Below are positions 10,670 to 21,600 of a stretch of DNA of 64,000 nucleotides, piece by piece. Position 1 is the stretch's first letter, and every line of letters starts with the position of its first letter. Source of the stretch: Macrophomina tecta (taxonomy: Eukaryota; Ascomycota; Dothideomycetes; Botryosphaeriales; Botryosphaeriaceae); contig JAKSGN010000041.1 of the NCBI GenBank assembly GCA_024180945.1, positions 868,001-932,000 of the forward strand. Direction: 5' to 3'. A model generated the notes under the pieces. The model was not told the DNA's origin and did not search any database. It worked only from the letters and a program-made list of their open reading frames with translations. A program made the position numbers and the translations under genes.

Positions 10670-11408
10670 TTACAAACCAGCGACGGCAGCGACGGCAACG
10701 GCCAGACCGACCATGCCACCGACAACGCCAGCAGTGGGAGCGGCACCCTCAAACTGGGAGGGAGTAGGGGTAGAGCCGCCAGCGGGAGTGGAGGCGCCGG
10801 GGGTAGTGGGAGTGGCGACAGGGGTTGAGACGACGACGTCGGTGGCCGACGGCGAGGAGGTGACAGTGCTGGTGGCAGAGGCAGAGGCGCTCGACTCAGC
10901 AGACGAGGGAGTGGCGGAGGCCGACTTGGTGGTGGTGGCGGCGGCAGAGGAAGAAGCCGGGGCGCTGCTGGCAGCGGCGCTAGAGGAGGGGGCGGCGGTT
11001 GAGGAGACGGCCGGGACTGACAGGCTCACGCCGTACTGGGAGCAAAGAGCGACGACCTGCTGGGCGACGGCTACGGGTGGCTGTCAGTGGGTTGTGGGGG
11101 TGGAGCGGGGCATGCTTGAAGACTTACTCGCTTGGTCAGCGGTGGAGCAGGCCTTCTGGACACAGGGAGTGATCTGGTCGGTCAGGCCGGGGACCTTGCA
11201 GTGGCACTCGAAGTCGGTAAGGGAAGGGCAGCCGTCGCCGCTCAGGGTGCTAACGAAGCAGTTGAGCTGTCGGATATTAGCATGACTGACTGGCAATGAT
11301 TTCAGTTGGCGAGGTGGAACATACCGAGCAGCTGGGAAGGTCCGAGATGCTCTGGGAGTAGGCAGCAGAGGCCAAGGAGAAGGCAATGGCAGCGAAGGAG
11401 GTCTTCAT
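10670..11408 (-). CDS. CFEM-domain cell-wall protein, GPI-anchored type
   Basis: Three exons, 11325-11408, 11128-11266 and 10670-11070, encode 207 aa. Residues 1-18 form a signal peptide (MKTSFAAIAFSLASAAYS). The CFEM domain follows with its eight cysteines in order: SC, NC, GC, EC, HC, PC, AC and LC, including the DFECHCK core. After it comes a long Ser/Ala/Thr-rich, mucin-like stalk and a hydrophobic C-terminal tail (GGMVGLAVAVAAVAGL) preceded by small residues, as in GPI-anchored proteins. CFEM proteins act at the cell surface or wall in haem/iron capture, adhesion or host interaction; which applies here cannot be read from sequence. It is convergent with GH88, 230 bp apart, with no other sign of shared function. 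Confidence 0.9.
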
Positions 11409-14400
11409 TTTGACTGATTGATGGATGTGAGGCCTTGAGCGAAAGGGTTGATGATTTGGCGATTGGCCGAAAAACGACAGTGACTTCAACGAGGCTAAAA
11501 AAGATGAGGGTGCTACTGGTGGACGAGGAGAGGCTGAGGCATGAGGCTTTATAGGCAAGCTGGCGCTTCGAAGGCCTTCTTTCTCCCAGGTCCCGGAAGG
11601 CGGCTAGTTGGCGCTCGGAGCGTCACATGCGTGAAAAATTCACCAAGCATCGCAGCTCGATGCTTCGACCTCCTTGCGCGGGTCGGCAAGCCTCTAGGCG
11701 CGGATGGTGGTTCCTGGAGATGGAAAGCGTCGCGGCGTCCCCGCATAGGCAAGAAATTAGAGGCGCAGATCGCAGGGTGCAGTTGCCGAATGGGCGTCGG
11801 TGGGGAGGGGCCAGCGCGGCGATTGGCGAGCAGGGCTGTTGTTTTCACGCCACTGAGTGGCACTTGCCAGTCATCGGAATACGAGGGAAATTCCAGGATG
11901 TCGGCCATGTATCGTAGGCAGATGCAGTGGCAGGTATACAATTCGAATGCTGAGCGGCTGTGTCCAAACTTCGCCCTTGCTTCTGCACGCGACTTGGCGC
12001 GGTGCTGCAGCGCATGGCAAACCACGGTGGGCGAAGGCTGGCGTGAGGCGCGCGGGAGAAGCATGAAGGGCGAAAAGCGTGTTCGGGAGCGATGACGCCG
12101 CCAGCCGGTGGAGTCGCTGTACTGGGCGTGAGCTTGTGTTTCCCCAGACGCCACTCTTCTCCTGATTGGCCAAGCCCCCGGTGCTCCCCACTCGAATAGG
12201 CAGGCCCCTGCTTTGTGCTCGCTGGCGCAGCGCACTGTTGCATCGCTCGAATGCTCTTCGCCTGGATGGCGCCGGCGGATCTGGGGTATAGCCGCCGCGT
12301 GGAGACGCCGTAAAGGATTGCCTCGGATGTCTTCTCGTTCGCGCCCCGTGCTCCACTCATTTACGCCGCCAACGACTGGACTGCAACAATCCCTCTTGGC
12401 CGTGCACAGTCGCATATCGACAGCCACTGGTCTTCCAGAAAACCGGTATAGGCAAGCTATTCTTTAAGGTTGTGTAGTGCAACGGGAACTGTGCTTTGGT
12501 CCAGCTGGCTGCCGTTAGTCGGAAGGTGTGACACACTGGACAAGGATGCTGCCACGCCGCAACATTAACACTCCGCCAACGAGGCTCTGGGTGCTCATCG
12601 CACCTGTTTTGGCCACCGCCAACATCACTAATGAGGCGTGGTCATGCACTTCCCCCCCCCCCCCGGCCTAGCCTTTAGCCTTTAGCCTCGCTGCTCCGCC
12701 GTGCGGCTTTTTAGTGCGCGACAATACCCGGGATTGCCTGCATGTTGGCTGTACCTGCATGGAACCACCCTCAGCTCATTGTGAGCGCTGCATCCCTTGG
12801 AGCTGGACAAGGGAAGACGATTCATCTCTGGCGGCTGACTGGATGTAGCCACCTCACCTGCCACGCAATAAGATAGGCATTGTGAACTCTTTTGTATGAC
12901 CTTGAAGGGGCCGAAGCACTCACGCGGACGTACATGTTCTCGACCATGTTGAACATGTACATCTACCGACCAGTCATGGTGACGTGGATAGTCATGCTGT
13001 TGCTGAACCCTGCCGGCAGATTTCCCATCTCTTTGCCCGGGAAGGAGCGGCTTCCGGAAGTCGCACGCCAGCTTGGGGCTGAAAGCACATGCAAATAACT
13101 TCGGCTTGAACTGGACCAATGGCCGTAAACGCCTTCGTCCTACTTGCTTGGTGCCTCGGTTGTGGTCAGGGACAGCCTGAACGACGAGTGAAGATCGGGG
13201 ATTCCGGAAGACCCACCAAGACAGTATGGCGTTTGATGCTCTCCTGTCAGATCTTGCCCGAAGTTAGATCCAATTCCAGAGTTGGCCCGCCCGATGAAAG
13301 CCTCGCACCGATTCTGCCATGTTCGTTGTTGGTGCATGCAATATGCAGGAACCAATCTCCGTAGCACAGCGTCCATTTCCCGGAGATGTCGGACACGTTC
13401 GTTGGGCCAAAGATAGTCGACGAAGTCGCCACAGAACATCGGGCTAGCGCTGAAGTGGATCAATGCATCTCAGGGAATGCAAAAAAGCTCATGTTACTGG
13501 GAAATTTCCTTCAAGGAGGGTGATATTGATGTGCTGGTGTTCCAAGTCAATACTGAGCGGTACCTCAGCATCGCCATCAAAGGAGGACATCGCGGGGTAT
13601 CCTTGTTGTGCTGCGAAGAAAGCAAGAGTCTAGAGTTTGTAGATAAGGTAGTAAAAACTTAGGTAATTGCAGCAGGCATCCGTCGCTAGGTTCTGAGGAG
13701 ACTGGGGAAGTTTTATATTCGGGAGCTTGTTGGAACTCTCCGCAAGGAACTTAGAGTCACTGCGCCGTCACTGCAGCTCATGCGTCGGTTCGCCTTCTGC
13801 TGTGGCGCGGACCATTTGGATACTTCTCAAGTAAATACTCACATTAGTCGTTCGTATGCCCCTCTATCTTGCGTTGAGACTTCACATGAAAGATCAGAAA
13901 CATCTTCCAAGATCATCGGAGATCTCCGAACAATAAAGGTTGTTCTCTTAGCGCTTTGTTGGTCCTAGGCGAAGGGCTATTTAGAGGGCATGACTTGCAG
14001 TAGCAATGGCGTCGATAGCAGCTGACGCGCCGCTTGTGTCGCGACATGTGAATATTGGTGCAAAGCTATCTCGTGCCGACCTGGAAAAGCGAACGGCAAC
14101 TTGACCATATCTGAAGATAGTTAGTGATAGATGCACTGGCGGATGGAGGATCAACATGGCTAGCTGCAAAGCTCTGTGTGATATTGGTAGCGCCTGAACT
14201 TTGAGATCTCATGCAGAGACGCCGGGCTACATCCGTATATGTGTGTGCGGTTCGAAAGTCTCGCAACAGCGTGGTCATCCCCCATCTACAGATATACTTA
14301 ATTTCATCAGTATTCAAACCTATGGAAACGATTGTACTCGTTGGCGATAAAGAATGGCTGTGTCATTGAAAGGCTTGGGTCCCTGATCCATCCATCCCTA

Positions 14401-14760
14401 TGAAGACCTCGCACATCGAGCAATGTCAGCTGTACAACCGTATGAGAACATGCCCTTACCATTGGAGCTTTTGTGCTCAATCGTGCTCTTATTTGTGTTC
14501 CACTTGGTGTATCATGTAGCCAAAACTTTCCCATGGCGGGTAGAACATCAGCATATGCACAGCCGGTCCAGACGACATCCATCCGTGTCCATTGTGTCCG
14601 CGCCAACTCCGTTTTGAAGGTCGTCTCAATGGCGGCACAATCTCGGACAGCCACTACATCAGAACCCCACTCGGTGGCCCGCGCCCACAAGGGTTTTCGC
14701 CGCCAACCTCAACACCACCGTGTACCGCCTAATATCTCCTCCGCAAGGGCAAAAAGGAAT
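11409..14760. other. Gene-poor region
   Basis: No gene supported. The first kilobase is GC-rich with open frames in several phases on both strands and no recognisable protein. There is a C13-C14 run at about 12651-12664, and short unrelated ORFs at 13140-13463 (-) and 13477-13662 (+). Two minus-strand ORFs at 14307-14690 (about 127 aa) and 14066-14317 could be exons of one unrecognised or decayed gene. They contain the phrase DGWIRDPSLSMTQPFFIANE, but I see no family motif and no convincing splice pair. Confidence 0.4.
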
Positions 14761-14897
14761 GCGTCGGCCGGGAATCGAACCCGGGGCTCATCGAAACTTG
14801 GTGCTGAGGTCCCAGAAGGCCTCTCTTGACGGGAGGACTCCTGTTGGAGATATGAACTTCTTGGCAACGATGAATTTTACCACTAAACCACCAACGC
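14761..14897 (-). tRNA. tRNA-Gly (GCC) with 67-nt intron
   Basis: Reading the minus strand, the 5' half (14897-14862) begins GCGTTGG, has the A box TGGTTTAGTGG, the anticodon stem CATCG and the loop TTGCCA. The 3' half (14794-14761) supplies loop T, stem CGATG, the B box GGTTCGATTCC and the acceptor strand CCGACGC, which pairs with GCGTTGG allowing one G-T. The mature tRNA is 70 nt before CCA. An intron of 67 nt (14861-14795) sits at the canonical 37/38 site, long for a fungal nuclear tRNA intron. Confidence 0.92.
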
Positions 14898-15759
14898 TGT
14901 TCTTGTTGTTGATGGAGGCAGAAGCGGGGTGTGAAGTTTATTAAGGAAGAGGGCTGATGATGGCACAGAGCGGCACGGAGCGATTCCGGGGGTTGCCAGA
15001 GCACTGGCGTGGAAAGAGAAGCAATTGGTGGAAACGGGACGGAAGATAAAACTGCGAGAGAAATTGATAGTAGATAAAACAGAGTCCAAGCCCATCAGAT
15101 GGAGTAAAATAAAGGCAGGACGGCATCTGAATAGGAGAGCACGGAAGTGAAGATAGAAGAGGAGCGGCGGTGGCAGCTTCTTTGATGTATTTGCGAGCAA
15201 GACACGACCGAGCAGGAGGATCCGGATGAGGCCGATATGAGAGAGACGAAGCAGGGCTGAGAGCAGCATTATTCACTGCCAGGTGCATGTGTGCCACAGA
15301 TGACGCACAGACTTGGAAGTGAGAGTACATGATTCGTGGCTTTGTCGGGCACCAACGGTCGTTCGATAGGTGAGGATCGAAGCCTAATTCAAGTGAGAGT
15401 GCGAGGAGGCATGAAGTTGGTGGGAGGTGCCAGTGACGAGGACGAGGCGGGGTGGAAGGGGATGGAGATGGAGGAGAGATGGTGGGGACGAAGGCGGCGA
15501 GTGCTTGAGCGTTTCTGCCGGGCGGGCGGCGGCAATGGCGTCACACGCGGCGCGTCCCATGCACGTGGAAGGTCCGCCTGCTTCACCCAAACATTATTCC
15601 ACCCTTGCCGCCACCATCGCCGTGCTGCTGCCTGCACCCACAAAACCACCTGTCCCGCTGCCCCCGCAGCAGAGCCCCGCCATGAGCCCCGGGCCATGAC
15701 GATCGCCCTCTCATCTGCGCCTGTCTCTGCCCGTTCCCGGCAGTCCAACTTTCACCGCC
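14898..15759. other. Intergenic, phospholipase promoter
   Basis: No gene supported. The right half, from about 15400, is purine-rich then CT-rich, as in promoters and leaders of fungal housekeeping genes. Minus-strand frames there are open only because of composition. Confidence 0.5.
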
Positions 15760-18635
15760 ATGTCTGCCACCAAGTCTTCGCGCCCTCAGCGGACCCCCAC
15801 CATCACGCTGCAGGAAAACCAGTACGTCCGCGAGGTCCTGCACGCTCCCGAGCCCGCTCCACCCATTCCTGCCCGCTTCTTCTACACGAGCCCGCTGGCC
15901 ATCGACGATCCGCTCAGTCCGCTGCCACCTCCGGCCACCGCCTCCCCCGCCGCGTCGAGACAGCCGCCTCGCCCCTTCTCCATCTTCGACAACCGCCAGC
16001 TAGAGTCCGAATGGCTCGATTTGCGCAAGAAGATCCTGAAACACAATGAGGAGCACGGCGGGGAGAAGCAGCAGGACCCCGCTCGTCCCGGCTCTGCCTC
16101 TGTTAGGAATACCCCGGACTTGAGTCCTCAGGATGCAAGGAAGCGCGGATACACTCTGCCCGAAGGCCGCGAGATTGCAAACAAGAAAGGCCAGTCTTCT
16201 CGTCGCTACGGCTCCTACTCCTACGACGACCGGAATCCGGATGTTGACAAGGATCCAACCACTCAGACCACCCTGTCCGGTTCCCTTCGCACTCTGGACC
16301 CAGCTGACCTAGAGATCGCCCTTGACCAGGGTGCGACTACTGGTACGCCCTTTGTCAGAGCTCCCTCGCGAAGGAACATTGCTGTCCGTCCGTTGGTCCA
16401 TGCCCATACCGACAGCTATGACTGGGCAGATGATGAAGGTCTGACGATGCATTCGCCACGGAATCCGAAAAGAGATAGCAAAACTGAGCCTAAGAAGACT
16501 GGTCCGTCTGCCAAGGTCCCTGTGGGTGTTTCGAGACTTCATGAAGTTGTCATGCCTGATCTTCAGTGAGTGCCCAACTGCACCTAGACATGCTTTCTTC
16601 TAACGATGCAGGATGGAACCCATCTACTGGTCCCCCCTCAACGATGTTGCCCCCGTACTACGAGGCACTTGGTTCTACAAAGAGACGATGCTGCCTGTTG
16701 AGCCAGAGGTTGCTAATCTTCTCGAAGCCGGTTATGTGCTTTTGCAGCCCTGGACCCAGACCTGGCGAGATGAACTTAACAGTGCAATCGAGGTTGGAGC
16801 TCTCGGCGAAATGAAGATTGTTCATCAACTTTGGCCGGAAAAGCAACCAAAATCCAAGCGAAATTCGGAGAGCAGACCCAGCACATCAAGAGGCGAGATG
16901 GTGGTCCAGAATACTACCGTAGAAGGGGAGGCTTCGCCTGAAAAAGAGCGAGAGGAGATCATTGAACATGCCCGAGATATGATAGATATCTCTAGTGGCC
17001 CGGATGGTCCCGATAACAAAGCTTCTGGCACTGCCACTTACGGAAGGGACGGACGCAAGCGCCTGTATCTGGACGCGAAAGTCATCTATGCTGACGAGAA
17101 GGATGCATATCTGCTCCGGCCCAGTCTACAGCCCTCTGATTACTACGGACGCCGACCTCTTGCGAATTACATTCGTAAGGGCCGCAAGATTGGTGTCCAG
17201 GTCACTCGAGGCTTTGACCAACAAATATGGGATAAACTGCACCCGCAGCAGAAAACACCGACCTCGGAGAAGGCTCGAGAAGGTGTTTCGACTTCGCATG
17301 CTGGTACATCACCTGGCCGCCGTGCCAAGCTTGATCCTACTCTTGCGCAATCCGAAAGACCGGTGGTTACGGACCTGGTTCTTGTCATCCATGGCATCGG
17401 CCAGAAGCTTTCAGAACGCATTGAAAGCTTTCATTTCACCCATGCCATCAACGCATTCAGGCGAGAAATGAACGTGGAACTAGGAACTGACAGCGTCAAA
17501 GCTCACTTGAGAGAGGACATGGGAGGCATCATGGTCTTACCTGTAAGTTCCACATTTGGCATCACCCTATATCATGCTAACGGGACTTCAGGTAAATTGG
17601 AGATTGAGCTTGTCCTTCGAAGACGGCGGATACAGGGATGAAACCCAGGATCCCGCTTCGAACCAGTACAGTCTAAAAGACATCACGCCTGATGCGCTCC
17701 CCTCTGTCAGGAACATCATTAGTGATGTTATGCTTGACATACCTTATTACCTTTCTGTGGAGCATCATCCCAAAATGATTGCAGCGTGTATTAGGGAGGC
17801 GAACCGCATATATCGGCTCTGGTGTGCAAATAATCCAGGTTTCTCCCAGTGGGGTCGAGTGCATATTCTTGCGCATTCTTTAGGCAGTGTCATGGCTCTT
17901 GATATCCTCAGCCACCAGCCTACCTATGTGGACCCGGCCTGGGCGGATCCTAAGACGCAGGAGGAAGACTTACCAACTGACCATTTCTTATTCGACACCA
18001 CAAATCTTTTCCTGTGCGGGAGCCCAGCTGGCTTCTTTCTACTGCTGAAGAAGTCAGCTCTGCTTCCTCGCCACGACAGACAGAAGCCCGGAGGGCCGTA
18101 TCCTTACAGCCCGGGCGTGGCGGGAGACCGGGATACGTACGGCTGTCTCGCTGTAGACAACATCTACAATGTCGTGAATCCATACGACCCTGTCGCATAC
18201 CGCCTCAACGCCACCGTCGACGCCAACTACGGTAACAATTTGAGGACCGCCTTCGTCCCCAGCTCGAACACGTCCTGGCTCAGCTTCTCCAATCCCTTTC
18301 GCAGCACCTTGGGCGCAGCAGAGTCGGCCGTCCCTTTCAAATCAACCATGCCCCGTATGCCCTCCAACGTTGAGCTCGAGACGCACAATTTCACGCGGGA
18401 GGAAATAGCGGAGGAGCGCGCTTACGCGCTGAACGACAATGGCCAGATCGACTACTTCATGAAGTATGGTGGTGGACCCCTCGAGATCCAGTACCTGACG
18501 ATGCTGGGTGCGCACAGCAGCTACTGGGTCTCTCGTGACTTTGTCCGCATGCTCGTTGTGGAGGTTGGTAGACCTTTTGGGAAAGAGGGAACCATTATAC
18601 CTATGAGAGCGGTGAAGAGGAAGGCGGAGAGGTAG
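15760..18635 (+). CDS. DDHD-domain phospholipase A1 (PA-PLA1 type)
   Basis: Three exons, 15760-16565, 16612-17542 and 17592-18635, encode 926 aa. Domain order: a disordered Pro/Ser-rich N terminus to about residue 265; the family's IYWSPLNDVAPVLRGTWFY block; a DLVLVIHGIGQ strand near residue 525; a SVRNIISDVMLDIPYYLS helix; the serine-lipase elbow AHSLGS with the nucleophile near residue 675; then the DDHD region with NPYDPVAYRLN, GQIDYFMKY and GAHSSYW. Relatives (yeast YOR022C, mammalian DDHD1/2) release the sn-1 acyl chain from phosphatidic acid and related lipids and act on membranes of the secretory pathway or mitochondria. The elbow reads AHSLG rather than GHSLG. Start chosen at the first ATG after an in-frame stop. 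Confidence 0.9.
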
Positions 18636-21600
18636 ACTGCTTTTAGATGAGGCAGGCGTCTGACCGCGTGACGTCTATTTTCTGCTGGTTTGTATGCAAA
18701 TTCTTGAACTGTTGTTGGTACTCTTTTTACTTTGTTTCTACTTGACGACGACACGCATGAATGGTAAATCAATGTAGTTGCATGACTGATTGATAGGAGT
18801 TCGAACATAGACTTGGGGGGGTCTTCTTTGTCTCTTGACGAGGAAAAAAAAAAAAAAAAATTTATGTAACATGGCAAATAGATACCCTAGAGCGTACCAG
18901 TTTCTGTGCTATCATCCTGAGCCTGGTTGTATTTGATTTCTTGTCTTTGTCATACCCCGTGGTGCTCCTTGCCGCGTGATATTATCATCCGGGGTGGTCA
19001 GGTTATTAGAGCAGGTTTAGAGGCATGAACTCCGGTTGCAGGAATCACGGCGGTGGCGAAGAACGCAAAGATGCTGAAATCTGTTGATAGGACAGAACCA
19101 TCTCTCTGCAGCGGAAAAAACAAAAAACAAACAGTGTGGGTGTCGGGAAAAATTCGCATCAGCGGCAGCACTGCATCTTGTTCCCAGGCGCTGTCAGCCA
19201 GCTTCCCGGATGAGGCTGTGTGTGTCCTTTGAGCCATGGGCGCTATAAGAGGCTTCTGGTGGCATCGAAGGAACAGGATCGTCGGTGTGCTGTTGACGGC
19301 CCGGAAGGGAGTCGCTGTTGCTCTACGCAAGTAGCCATGACGGGATTGGCTGGGCTACCTTTATGGACGGGGTGAGAGATCATGCCTCTGTGGCAAGAGG
19401 CTCTGCATTTGAAGGGACTATGAGAGAAGCCTGCAAGTCTGGCACCATTGAGAGGAATGCTGAGCCGGCAGGGGAGAGGGATTTGCGGTCCAGGGCAAAC
19501 CCTGGAAGCACCAGGCAGGGGAGAAAGAACAAAGAAAAAAAAAAGGAAATGGAGCTGTGGGAACAGGAGTCTGATGCCGAGACGGATAGTTCCGCCTGAT
19601 GCTTAAGAGGATGGATATCTGAGCCTTCGCGTACTCTATCAGCGAGAGAAATATGCACATGGGGGTGGAAGTGAAGGTGGAGATGCGGCTGTCAAGTGAG
19701 CGCCCATATCTTCCTGCCCGGGTGATTCCTTCAACGCCTTGCGGTTGGTGGCGGTGGAGAGGAACGAATATGCTGCTGATTCTTTATCTCCTTTTTTTTG
19801 CCGCGCGGTAGGGGGATGGCTTGATATGCATCCAAGCCCACCAAGGATCTCTCCACAACTAGTCGCGAATCCTCCGGCAGAAACCACGAGTTCCCCTCTT
19901 TTTTGTCTTTCGCGCTGAATCCTTTCACTCGTCCTGCCAATTTCGGCATGTATGGCGTTGATCTCGCATCTGCCGAAGAACAACAATGCAAACCCTGACG
20001 AGCACTCAAGGGTGCCGGGAACTTCCATCGCAGGATCAGAGAGTGCTGCATAAGCTGGATGAACTGATATATCGGAGGAACCTTTCGGGTGCAACGACCG
20101 GCACAATGCTTTGCCGCATGTGCACAGTATTGAGCCGAGTGCGCCCCGAGCCCCCCGTGAACCAAGGCGGCAGGAAGTTCACCCGTGCTGACCAGTTTGC
20201 TCAATTTCACCCACCAACCATAGATCCGCAAATCAGAACCCACGGACCCCCATAGCGCGAATGGACCCCGAAAGTCTAGGCTCATCCGATCTAAAAACAG
20301 CATTTCGCTCCAGTGAGAGACGATCTTGCCTCTCACATCGCTATAGCTCGATGTTCACCAGCTGATTTATCACGCAATCGAGACCAAAAGTTGCCGAAAA
20401 GTCACCGGTGTAGTAGCGGGAGCGGGAGCGGTAGCAGCAGCACTGCCGCTGCGAAACGCCAAAAAGAATAAATTAAAATGGGGAAAAGAAGGTAAAAAGC
20501 TTATACGCAAACCCGACAAGGGGAGTAAGATGGGGGGAGAGGGGGGAAAAAGTCACGGAGCACGCTCCGGCGTGCATAGGGCTGCAAGGAGGGAGACAAG
20601 CAAAACGGACAAGACACGCAGGTGCGCAAAGCAGAAGCGACTTAGTTTCTCTTTTGCTCGGTAATCTCGACGATCGGTGCTCAGTCCGGGGTTCCTGCCT
20701 GCAGCTCGTCTTCCCTTACCAGTAGTGTCGGACTTGCCGACGGACGAGCCCAAGCTGATGATGTGAGCACGACCGAAGAGAGTCAGATAAGAGATACGGC
20801 CCACAATCCCCCGTTCAGCCTGCAAGCACCATTTAGGGGCTGCAGATGATCGAGGCAAGCTTTGCTGCTATGGTAGCACTTTGGCTGGTTGGACGCGTGG
20901 TCTGGTATGTATGTTCATACCTTTACTGCAGGCTTGCGTGCTCAAAGCTTAGCCAGCTTCATCCCCCGCCCGCCGCACCCATGCGTTCTCTTTTCCAGCA
21001 GAACGACGCAAAGGGACGGAGCGAGAGGCAGAGCAGAGCAGAAGCGACTGCAAAACAAAAGTCACCCACAAATATACACACACCCTTTTTTTTTTCTTTG
21101 CCCTACGGTAAGCCATCCGGGCGCGCCGAGCTGTCCGCCACCGCCGCCAGTAAGTAAACGGAAGTCCTCGCAGCACTGATGACCAAGCAATCAAGTTTTT
21201 TTTTTTTTTTTTTTTTTTCATTCATTTGCACAGGACGGCGAGTGTATGTATGTGTGACTCTTTCACTTGATGCTTTGCTTCATCAGCCCACCGCCCGCCC
21301 ACACACTCTCGGTACACGGAGCTAAAGTAATCCCCGAAGACGCTGTGCTCGCGTGGCAGTTTCTGCTTCCATAATCAAGCCGGATTCCTAAGCAGTGGCC
21401 AAGAGGCGGGAGTAGCATCAAAAGAATGAGAGAGTTAAGAGCCAGGTAGGCTACGACATGCATAGGGCGTGATGATAATGATGACGATGCGCGCGGGCCG
21501 GCCGCCACCTGGCGATGGCGGCGGCGGAAGAGGTGGCGGGCGGTAAGAGAAGGATCTTGGTTCAGCCCTTGTGTATGTGCAGAGAGTGGTGGTAGTGGTG

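Noticed and set aside
11549..12427. 292-codon minus-strand frame
   Set aside because: Other minus-strand and plus-strand frames are open over the same bases; Arg/Ala/Pro-rich, no domain, no splice structure. Explained by GC content.
14066..14690. Two minus-strand frames considered as a decayed HET-type gene
   Set aside because: No HET-domain motif could be recognised and no splice pair joins them convincingly.
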